Assembly (NCBI RefSeq): GCF_004565465.1
Contig: NZ_SRHY01000023.1
Coordinates: 1-50,093, forward strand
DNA from: Lentibacillus salicampi
Lineage (GTDB): Bacteria > Bacillota > Bacilli > Bacillales > Amphibacillaceae
DNA length: 50,093 nucleotides
Reading direction: 5' to 3'
Below the pieces are notes generated by a model, which was given only the letters and a program-made list of their open reading frames with translations, had not been told where the DNA came from and searched no databases. The position numbers and the translations under genes were made by a program. Positions 43,407 through 50,093 of the stretch are shown here, one piece after another; the stretch's first letter is position 1; every line of letters starts with the position of its first letter.

Positions 43407-43563
43407 ATGCGACAACCCAAACAATCACAACGACAGGCAGTGATGTATATAGGGACTGCCACATTTTCATATCATGCTTTTTAATCAGGTATACCGCCAC
43501 AAAAACTTCCATAATCGTAACAGCAACTGCAAGAACGATCAGAACCGGGAAAGCTTCCAACAT
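43393..43563 (-). CDS. Small membrane protein, 56 residues
   Basis: A short frame that is easy to miss. It starts MLEAFPVLIVLAVAVTIMEV, has a short basic loop (LIKKHDMKMW), then a second hydrophobic segment (SLPVVVIVWVVAFMYS). A very strong GAAGGAGG lies just before the ATG at 43563. Codon use and the two helices support a real gene. It ends inside the 3' end of the TIGR02206 gene, tail to tail. Function unknown. Confidence 0.7.
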   Translation of the reverse strand: MLEAFPVLIVLAVAVTIMEVFVAVYLIKKHDMKMWQSLYTSLPVVVIVWVVAFMYS

Positions 43564-43706
43564 GACGCCTCCTTCTCTGGTGACCTATTCTATATTGAGG
43601 ATAACATGTTTGTCCATATAGCGGTATGAAACAGGGAGAACTATATAAAATTGACAGATGAAAAGCTGATCCGCTCCCTCAGCAAACAAAGAAAGCACTC
43701 TGAAAT

Positions 43707-43732
43707 CCCCCATCCTGCCAATAAGATGGGGG
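43707..43732 (-). terminator. Hairpin downstream of the amidase relic
   Basis: CCCCCATC (43707-43714) pairs with GATGGGGG (43725-43732) around 10 nt. The following minus-strand sequence ATTTC is only modestly T-rich, so the terminator role is likely but not certain. Confidence 0.5.
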
Positions 43733-43753
43733 TTATAAGAGGCTTACATGGAA

Positions 43754-44222
43754 TCAATTCTGAACCTGAAACTGAAATGGGTTCTCCCGTTCCCACGCAT
43801 GGCCAACCTGAAGTAATTGTTTTTCTGAGAGATGCTTGCCAATAAATTGCATACCGGCAGGAAGTCCTCTTGAGTCTAACCCCATGGGCACCGACAAACC
43901 TGGTGTCCCTGTTACATTGACAGGGACGGTGAAGGGCAGACACCGTCTAATAACATCTAAATTTTGATCGATCCACTTCTCGGCGAATGCTGGGGTTGAT
44001 GCCATGAAGCGGTCCTTGATAGTGGCCGTGCATGATACTGTGTTCGGCTTCTCGTGCTTGTTGAAGAGCCAGTTCGGGGAGAGGGGTAATATACGAATGG
44101 ATGGTTGGTTCGATTGTATGTACGCGATTTAGCATATGTGTTGTCAATTCGACTGGAGATAGTTGCTTTGTCGCGATTAAAGGGGCAAGTTCGGCAGCCG
44201 TCAGGAAGGCTAATTCTGCCAT
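43754..44222 (-). pseudogene. Amidase-signature enzyme with a large internal deletion
   Basis: The N-terminal piece (MAELAFLTAAELAPLIATKQLSP... to QGPLHGI) and the C-terminal piece (RCLPFTVPVNVTGTPGLSVPMG, then GLPAGMQFIGKHLSEKQLL...HAWE) both match amidase-signature hydrolases. They meet at about 44005 in different frames, and roughly 300 residues are lost, including the Lys-Ser-Ser catalytic core. It follows the small accessory gene at 44210 with a 13-bp overlap, as in functional pairs of this kind. Confidence 0.88.
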
Positions 44223-44404
44223 AGCATCAACCGCTTATCAGTCACTGTAATCGGTACTTCCTGGTTTAGATCAGGAAACGCATTAAGGGACTTCTGAGCC
44301 TGTTCAATTGTAAAAAGTATATTTTGAATATAAGAAATATCAGCCTCATACACAGATAATCCCTGTAAGTATAAGCCTTGTTTTATAAATTTAGCATCAT
44401 TCAT
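44210..44404 (-). CDS. Amidase-associated small protein (AtzG/DUF4089-like)
   Basis: A 64-residue helical protein (MNDAKFIKQGLYLQGLSVYE...NAFPDLNQEVPITV) resembling the small subunits that stabilise amidases of the AtzE type, analogous to GatC with GatA. Its reading frame is intact and overlaps the amidase start by 13 bp, but its partner enzyme is deleted, so it probably has no function now. The upstream site is weak (GGGGAGGTATGTCAGTTAG). Confidence 0.6.
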   Translation of the reverse strand: MNDAKFIKQGLYLQGLSVYEADISYIQNILFTIEQAQKSLNAFPDLNQEVPITVTDKRLMLWQN

Positions 44405-44504
44405 CTAACTGACATACCTCCCCGTGTAACAAAAAGACGGGGAAACAAGTACTTTTATCGTGTCCTTATTTCCCTGGATCCTTTTTGTTATCTTCTTATA
44501 CATC

Positions 44505-46574
44505 CTATGTTCGATCCCAAAAACGCTGCTGTGCGATTGCCTCAACGAATTTTCCCCTGAAGTCAGGGTTATTCGCAGCAAACACGACTCCAGCTAGATT
44601 ATTCGTCTTGGACGTTGGAATACAGGACTCGCCGCTTGATGCCACACCGATTGGTTTGTAGTGTTTATAGGCCGTATTGACGTACTCCATAAGGTCTTGC
44701 GTAAATTTAGCTTCATTGCGAGCTTTGCCGCCTACAACATAAAGGGAATCAACCAGGTAAGGACTTGTTGTCATAAATGTCGCATCAACTTTGAGCTTTG
44801 TACCGTTAGCACCTGTGACCGTACCGAGTGTTTCAGCGACAATCTTTATAAACACTCCGCATTGCTTGAGATAGTTAAGCACACCGGTTACCTCTTGATC
44901 ATTAAATCCATTACCGATTAAAACCCCAACTTTTTGTGTATAGGCGTATTTTGGTGTAGTGGCCTGACTTAGAGAAGGGTAACTTTTAGTAACAGGTACT
45001 TGAGTTCCGCTCGGGCGCTCAACACCAATATTATCGGCAATGATGCAAGCCAGTTCCTGATCGACATTGGCCAGCTGATTGACATTTTGCTGGCGGACAG
45101 ATTCACTTTCGACTTTTCCAAGCTGGTAGCTGAACCCTTCAATCGTATGCTCTTTTTCAACAGGTGTCAGACTATTCCAGAATATTCTCGGCTGTGAAAA
45201 GTAATCCTTGAATGATTCACTACGGGCCCTGATTTTGTAGCCTTCCACTTTCTCCGGATAATGTTCATAGCCGCCTTCTTCCGGGGGTACTGTGTATGGT
45301 GTGTTGTTCGCGAGTGAATTTTTATGATAGTTTACCTGATCAACATCGATTCGGTCCCTCATATAGCCCCGTCGCATATTGTGGTGAGCCGGGCAGAGAG
45401 GCTGATTGATTGGCAAGTTAGTGTAATTGGAGCTGCCAAGTCGATGCTGTTGTGTATCCCGATAGGCCATTAGCCTTCCCTGCAGGACAGGATCATTGGA
45501 AAAATCAATACCCGGAACGACATTGGCAGGGTTAAATGCGACTTGTTCAGACTCCGTATGGTAATTAGCAATATTCCGATTTAAGGTCATTTTACCGATA
45601 GGCTGAACAGGGATGAGCTCTTCCGGCCAGAATTTTGCAGGATCAAGAACATCAAAGTCGTATTTGAATTCATCCTCCATCGGAATCAATTGGACGCCTA
45701 ATTCATATTCAGGATAAGCCCCATGATCGATTGCCTGTCTGAGATCCCGTCGGTGGAAGTCCGGATCAAGTCCGCCGATTTTCAGCGCCTCATCCTGGAG
45801 CAGGGAATGGACACCAAGGACAGGCTTCCAAACATACCTCACAAAGGTTGCCTTTCCTTGTTCGTTAACGAATAAGTACGTATTAATGGACCACGATTCC
45901 ATCATGCGGTAACTTCTCAGAATACCCCGGTCAGACATGATCCATTCCACCATATGAAGCGCTTCCGGGTTATTGGCGACATAGTCCCAGAAAAGGTCGT
46001 GTGCACCGCTTGCGGTTGGTATGTCATCGTCCTGTTTGGATTGGTACGCATGCATTGCATCCGGAAACTTCATTGCATCCTGGTTAATTAATACAGGCAT
46101 AGCAATCGTTGTCAGGTCCAAATTGCCTTCTTCTGTATACAATTTCACCCCCTGACAACGTAGATCCCTTGCCGTATCATAGGACCCTCTGGACCCCTGA
46201 ACAGTGGAAAACCGGATCGTTAACGGCGTCTTTTTTCCCGGTTCCTGTAAAAATCCCGCTTTTGTCACATGTTTCATCGACTGATAGCATTCAAACTCGC
46301 CATGTGCACTGTAACCTCTTGCATGAACGACTCTTTCCGGTATCTCTTCATGGCCAAAGTGTGACATTTTTTCAAAGAACTCATAGTCTTCCCGTAATGC
46401 TGGACCGCGCACACCAGCTTTTAATTGATCCTGGTCCTGTGATCTTTTTTTCCCTTCCTGTGTCGTCATTGGCTTCCCTGCATTTTGTACACGATACTGA
46501 TCCAATTGCTCCTGTTTGATGTTTTCGCTGTATCCGCCAACACCTCTTTTGTTTTCTGAAGATGAATGATCCAT
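44505..46574 (-). CDS. Large-subunit (HPII-type, clade 2) catalase, copy 1, atypical haem pocket
   Basis: Related to KatE-type catalases that dismutate hydrogen peroxide. The 689 residues hold the catalase core, then a flavodoxin/DJ-1-like C-terminal domain (KVGVLIGNGFNDQEV onward). The distal His (VVHARG, His84), the pocket Ser (RFSTVQG) and the proximal haem ligand region (GRLMAYRDTQQHRLG) are present. The segment that reads DLVGNNTPIFFIQD in E. coli HPII reads DLTTIAMPVLINQD (153-166), so the distal Asn is Ile157. Either activity is altered or the protein has another role. AAGGATAGGTGATGAA precedes ATG. It is head to head with a second copy. Confidence 0.9.
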   Translation of the reverse strand: MDHSSSENKRGVGGYSENIKQEQLDQYRVQNAGKPMTTQEGKKRSQDQDQLKAGVRGPALREDYEFFEKMSHFGHEEIPERVVHARGYSAHGEFECYQSMKHVTKAGFLQEPGKKTPLTIRFSTVQGSRGSYDTARDLRCQGVKLYTEEGNLDLTTIAMPVLINQDAMKFPDAMHAYQSKQDDDIPTASGAHDLFWDYVANNPEALHMVEWIMSDRGILRSYRMMESWSINTYLFVNEQGKATFVRYVWKPVLGVHSLLQDEALKIGGLDPDFHRRDLRQAIDHGAYPEYELGVQLIPMEDEFKYDFDVLDPAKFWPEELIPVQPIGKMTLNRNIANYHTESEQVAFNPANVVPGIDFSNDPVLQGRLMAYRDTQQHRLGSSNYTNLPINQPLCPAHHNMRRGYMRDRIDVDQVNYHKNSLANNTPYTVPPEEGGYEHYPEKVEGYKIRARSESFKDYFSQPRIFWNSLTPVEKEHTIEGFSYQLGKVESESVRQQNVNQLANVDQELACIIADNIGVERPSGTQVPVTKSYPSLSQATTPKYAYTQKVGVLIGNGFNDQEVTGVLNYLKQCGVFIKIVAETLGTVTGANGTKLKVDATFMTTSPYLVDSLYVVGGKARNEAKFTQDLMEYVNTAYKHYKPIGVASSGESCIPTSKTNNLAGVVFAANNPDFRGKFVEAIAQQRFWDRT

Positions 46575-46792
46575 TTCATCACCTATCCTTAACTGATTTT
46601 AAATTCCACTTTATGATATGTATGTCAGAGGACCTGTATACATTCACATGTGCAGGAATTATTCCTGCTAACGGCAACGTGATGCAACCATTTCGTATCG
46701 CTTCGCAAAAGCCACACATATTATTCCATAAAATGAATAGATATGGAATTGGAGTTCAAGAAAATGATTTAACGAAAAGGATAGGTGGTACC
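46575..46792. promoter_or_regulatory. Divergent promoter region of the two catalases
   Basis: AT-rich 218 bp between the two start codons. I could not identify a convincing PerR box or SigB promoter; a short inverted repeat GCAGGAATTATTCCTGC lies near 46652-46668 and could be a regulatory site. Confidence 0.45.
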
Positions 46793-48880
46793 ATGGACGA
46801 ACATGAAAGCGATAATAAGTCAAGAGGTCATGGTTATAAAAAGGGTCACGAGGACAGCAAAGAAGAACTGCTTGAACAATACTATGCCCAAAATACTGGG
46901 CCGGGTAAGAAATTAACGGACGATGCCGGCTTTAAAATTTCCAATGATCGGTGGTCCCTAAGAGCAGGAAAACGGGGGCCAACCCTGTTTCAGGACTTTC
47001 ACTTTTATAGGAAACAGTCACATTTCAGCCGGGAACGCATTCCGGAAAAAGTCGTTCATGCAAGAGGTGATGGGGCTTATGGAGAATTTGAATTATATAA
47101 ATCGATGAAACATGTCACCAAAGCTCATTTCCTGCAGGAGCCCGGGAGCAAAACACCTGTATTTGTCCGATTTTCCAATTTTATAGGAAGTAAAGGTTCC
47201 AAGGACACGGCCATCGATATACGTGGGTTTGCAACCAAGTTTTACACACAAGAGGGAAATTATGATAATTTGGCACTCTCATTCGCTATCTTTGCTATTA
47301 TGGATGCCATGAAATTTGCCGATTTTACACACGCGGTTAAACCGAACCCAAGAACTGGAGTTCCGCAAGCGACTATTGCCCACGACAATACCTGGGATTA
47401 TGTCGCTAATAATCAGGAGATTGCGCATTTTATTATGTGGCTGATGTCCGCTCGGGGCCGCCCAAGGAGTTGGCGGATGATGGGAGGATGGCCAGTCAAT
47501 ACGTTCCGGTTTATTAACGAACAGGGGAAATCGACCTTTGTCAGATTTAAATGGGAGCCTGTGCTTGGTGTCCATTCATTGCTGCTGGATGAAGCGAATA
47601 TTATCGGTGGCGTTGATCCGGACTTCCACCGGCGGGATTTACATGAGGCTATTGAGTGCGGTGCCTATCCAGAATATGAATTAGGTGTGCAACTGATTGA
47701 TGAAGAGGATCAGTATAATTATGATTTTGACATCCTGGATGATACAAAACTCTGGCCGGAAGAAGTTATCCCCGTTGACTACATCGGTAAAATGACGTTA
47801 AATCGGCTAGTGGATAATCATTTTGCGGAAGAAGAACAGTCTTCCTTTGACCCGGCAACGGTTGTACCAGGAATTGACTTCACCGATGACCCCGTCCTTC
47901 AAGGCAGATCGTTTGCCTACAGGGATACGGATTACCACCGGCTGGGTACGGCAAATATCAATAATATACCGGTCAACCAGCCGATTGTTGAAAAGAATAC
48001 GAACCAGCGGCAAGGCGTTGCGCGCCATCGAATCGATGTTGATTCAGTAAATTATCATGAAAACTCGTTAGCTGGCAATACACCGGCAGAGACCCCTCCT
48101 GATGAAGGCGGGTATGCGCATTATCCAGAAAAGGTTGACGGACACAAGACAAGAGAACGTCCAGGTGAATCGTTCTATGATTTCTTTTCACAGCCAAGAC
48201 TTTATTGGAACAGCCTATCACCTGTTGAGAAACAGCACACGGTGGAAACATTCAACTTTCACCTTAGCTATGTCCAAAGTAAATCGGTCAGGCAACAAGT
48301 TGTTGATATGTTCGCCAATGTCGATAAAGGGATGGCAACAGCTATAGCAGAACATATTAATGTTAACCCACCAAAAGGATCTAACGTGCCTGTTTCGGCA
48401 AGTTCTCCAGCCCTTAGCGAGGCCAATACCCCGCATTATGCGTACACACAAAAAGTAGGCGTATTAATTGCCAATGGATTTCATGGTGAAGAAGTAAGAA
48501 GCACGCTGGATTTCCTTCAGCATTGTGGTGTATTTATGGATATCATCAGCGAAAGGTTTGGAATGGTAACCGGTTCGGATGGTACAACGATTGAAGTGAC
48601 TGACACATTTACCGCAACCTATCCGGTGCTGTATGACTCGCTCTATGTTGTAGGTGGAAAGGCTGACAATGAAGCTAAATTTATGCAAGATGTTATGGAG
48701 TTTGTCAATATGGCCTATAAACACTACAAACCAATCGGTGTGGCGACAACTGGCCAGTCCTGTATTCCAATGTCCAAGAAGAATAACTTAGCTGGTGTCG
48801 TGTTTGCTGCAAACAACACTGACTTCGGGGAGGATTTTGTCGCCGCCATCGCGCAGCAGCGCTTTTGGAATCGAACATAA
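46793..48880 (+). CDS. Large-subunit (HPII-type, clade 2) catalase, copy 2, atypical haem pocket
   Basis: A 695-residue paralogue of the gene at 44505-46574, divergently transcribed. I use ATG 46793 (MDEHESDNKSRG), preceded by AAGGATAGGTGGTACC, close to the site of copy 1; an upstream extension has no support. His89 (VVHARG), RFSNFIG and GRSFAYRDTDYHRLG are present and the DJ-1-like C-terminal domain is complete (KVGVLIANGFHGEEV...). The distal Asn region reads DNLALSFAIFAIMD (158-171), so the Asn is Leu162. Sequence differs widely from copy 1, so the duplication is old. The 218-bp region between the copies should hold both promoters. Confidence 0.9.
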   Translation: MDEHESDNKSRGHGYKKGHEDSKEELLEQYYAQNTGPGKKLTDDAGFKISNDRWSLRAGKRGPTLFQDFHFYRKQSHFSRERIPEKVVHARGDGAYGEFELYKSMKHVTKAHFLQEPGSKTPVFVRFSNFIGSKGSKDTAIDIRGFATKFYTQEGNYDNLALSFAIFAIMDAMKFADFTHAVKPNPRTGVPQATIAHDNTWDYVANNQEIAHFIMWLMSARGRPRSWRMMGGWPVNTFRFINEQGKSTFVRFKWEPVLGVHSLLLDEANIIGGVDPDFHRRDLHEAIECGAYPEYELGVQLIDEEDQYNYDFDILDDTKLWPEEVIPVDYIGKMTLNRLVDNHFAEEEQSSFDPATVVPGIDFTDDPVLQGRSFAYRDTDYHRLGTANINNIPVNQPIVEKNTNQRQGVARHRIDVDSVNYHENSLAGNTPAETPPDEGGYAHYPEKVDGHKTRERPGESFYDFFSQPRLYWNSLSPVEKQHTVETFNFHLSYVQSKSVRQQVVDMFANVDKGMATAIAEHINVNPPKGSNVPVSASSPALSEANTPHYAYTQKVGVLIANGFHGEEVRSTLDFLQHCGVFMDIISERFGMVTGSDGTTIEVTDTFTATYPVLYDSLYVVGGKADNEAKFMQDVMEFVNMAYKHYKPIGVATTGQSCIPMSKKNNLAGVVFAANNTDFGEDFVAAIAQQRFWNRT

Positions 48881-49329
48881 GAAAGTCATTTGCAGGGGGA
48901 AAAGCAGGCTTATTTAAATTAAACGTTAAATGCTACCTATTGATTGAATAGTGACTGGTGGCTTTTAAAATGGATGGCCTACTTAGCCGCCTGTAGAAGA
49001 TAACGGTAATTGCTCTCGTTGCCTAAAATATAACACAGCAAGGGTAGCCAGAGAGTCCACTTCAAAATTTTAAAGTGGGCGCTTACGACGCATAGGACGT
49101 GCTAGTAGCGACAGCACAACCAAACATCCGAGTTATTGTCACCGCCCGCCGGTTAAGACAAAATAAAAGTTGGCCATTAAAATGCCGCCGCCTTCTCTTT
49201 TATATATAAAATTACAAATTTGGGCGTGACCCCTTAAGAGGTTGATGGCTTTACCATCATATACATCCATTAATTAGTTAGTGACGTTGATATCTTTTGT
49301 ATTTTGAATTTGGTCAACCATTAGGTCAA
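48881..49329. other. Intergenic stretch between catalase and the rRNA operon end
   Basis: No gene. It includes an imperfect hairpin CCACTT...AAGTGG at about 49058-49079 followed by a GC-richer block (49080-49165) of unknown nature, possibly the end of an insertion sequence. No transposase is present. Confidence 0.4.
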
Positions 49330-49365
49330 AACAAAAAAACGCCTGTCCCTTAGGGATTGGGCGTT
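49330..49365 (-). terminator. Terminator of the rRNA-tRNA operon
   Basis: AAACGCC pairs with GGCGTTT with an inner stem TCCC/GGGA; on the minus strand a run of seven T follows. It lies 10 bp after tRNA-Thr. Confidence 0.85.
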
Positions 49366-49372
49366 TATCGAG

Positions 49373-49445
49373 AGCTTCCGGCCGGACTCGAACCGGCGAC
49401 CCCCACCTTACCATGGTGGTGCTCTACCAACTGAGCTACGGAAGC
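49373..49445 (-). tRNA. tRNA-Thr (GGU)
   Basis: 73-nt cloverleaf with GCTTCCG acceptor, TAGCTCAGTTGG D-arm, anticodon GGT in loop ATGGTAA, and GGTTCGAGTCC T-arm. Last gene of the rRNA operon. Confidence 0.96.
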
Positions 49446-49451
49446 ATAAAA

Positions 49452-49526
49452 TGGCTCCACAGGCAGGATTCGAACCTGCGACCGATCGGTTAACAGCCGA
49501 TTGCTCTACCACTGAGCTACTGTGGA
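49452..49526 (-). tRNA. tRNA-Asn (GUU)
   Basis: 75-nt gene with TCCACAG acceptor, TAGCTCAGTGG D-arm, anticodon GTT in loop CTGTTAA, GGTTCGAATCC T-arm and an encoded CCA end. Confidence 0.96.
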
Positions 49527-49581
49527 ATAATGTAAAAGGCTTCCGAAGTATTAAAATAAAAATAAAAAAGTACAGGAAAAT

Positions 49582-49697
49582 GCCTGGCGGCGTCCTACTC
49601 TTGCAGGGGTAAAACCCCAACTACCATCGGCGCTGGAGAGCTTAACTGCTGTGTTCGGCATGGGAACAGGTGTGTCCTCTCCGCTATTGCTACCAGA
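49582..49697 (-). rRNA. rrf: 5S ribosomal RNA
   Basis: About 116 nt. The minus strand begins TCTGGTAGCAATAGCGGAGA, has the conserved CCCATGCCGAACACAG and TTAAGCTCTCCAGCGCCGAT blocks, and ends GACGCCGCCAGGCA, pairing with the start. Boundaries are accurate to a few bases. Confidence 0.96.
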
Positions 49698-49843
49698 CCT
49701 GTGTTGTTCTGCGTTATCTACAGAACATATTTTTTTTATGGACAAGCATTATTATAGGCATTTTTGATGAAAAATGCAAGGGATTTTTCATCATTTGTAC
49801 CCTAAAAACTAAATAAGAGAGCCATTCAACGGCTAAGGGTTAG

Positions 49844-50093
49844 TTAAGTCCTCGATCGATTAGTATCCGTCAGCTTCACGTGTCACCACGCTTCCACCTC
49901 GGACCTATCCACCTCATCGTCTCTGAGGGATCTTACTCACTTTAAGTGATGGGAAGTTTCATCTTAAGGGGGGCTTCATGCTTAGATGCTTTCAGCACTT
50001 ATCCTGACCACACGTAGCTACCCAGCCGTGCTCCTGGCGGAACAACTGGTACACCAGCGGTGTGTCCATCCCGGTCCTCTCGTACTAAGGACA
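49844..50093 (-). rRNA. rrl: 23S ribosomal RNA, 3' end (partial)
   Basis: The minus strand carries the sarcin-ricin loop AGTACGAGAGGACC and the conserved 3' end finishing ATCGATCGAGGACTTAAC. The gene continues beyond the window edge; the 16S gene should lie further right. Confidence 0.97.

Noticed and set aside
49408..49745. Open frames over the tRNA and 5S genes
   Set aside because: They overlap well supported RNA genes in full.
1..50093. CRISPR arrays
   Set aside because: The repeats present are contiguous 21-bp tandems without unique spacers and there are no cas genes.

Overview
The window reads as the chromosome of a low-to-moderate GC, Gram-positive, endospore-lineage bacterium of the Bacillaceae, probably a halophilic or halotolerant genus near Lentibacillus/Virgibacillus. 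The support is the gene set: sigW-rsiW, cdaA-cdaR-glmM, a glmS ribozyme in front of glmS, LtaS, a B. subtilis-like tRNA order (Glu-Val-Thr-Tyr-Gln-Lys) and strong AGGAGG-type ribosome binding sites. The genus is inference. A mevalonate operon (mvaA-mvaK1-mvaD-mvaK2) is a distinctive trait, because many bacilli use the MEP route.

Left part (1-15 kb) is accessory and heavily eroded. It holds a class A beta-lactamase with two BlaI-type operators, followed by a BlaR1 that stops before its penicillin sensor. A decayed partial copy of an ltaS / DCC-protein pair lies near the intact pair. There is also a frameshifted S66 peptidase, a group II intron 3' end, two near-identical M20 deacylases flanking a TRIC-type membrane protein, a DHA2 drug exporter with a palindromic operator, the scar of a BceS/BceA-type peptide-resistance module whose operator is still perfect, and the probable 5' half of a group II intron.

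Middle part (15-32 kb). A vanR-vanS-(D,D-carboxypeptidase)-vanZ cluster without vanHAX lies beside a relic Tn7-like transposon. The relic has a TnsA N-terminal fragment, TnsB-like sites and a right end placed exactly 25 bp after the glmS stop codon, the classical attTn7 position. glmS itself has a well conserved self-cleaving ribozyme and a long hairpin-rich leader. Between glmS and glmM, which are often adjacent in bacilli, sit a TPR protein, an S9 peptidase, an ABC exporter and its likely two-component system. The cdaA-cdaR-glmM operon follows.

Right part (32-50 kb) is mostly core. It contains sigW-rsiW with a recognisable autoregulatory promoter, arginase with a 21-bp repeat array in its 3' region, the mevalonate operon, a six-tRNA cluster, a TIGR02206 membrane protein, an amidase relic, two divergent large-subunit catalases and the end of an rRNA operon (23S-5S-tRNA-Asn-tRNA-Thr, minus strand).

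The most notable points are the Tn7-like relic at attTn7, the two divergent HPII-type catalases that both lack the canonical distal haem-pocket asparagine, the split or decayed group II intron material, the van-like cluster with an 11-bp-phased operator, and the number of relic genes and scars. All calls come from reading the sequence; no database search was run.
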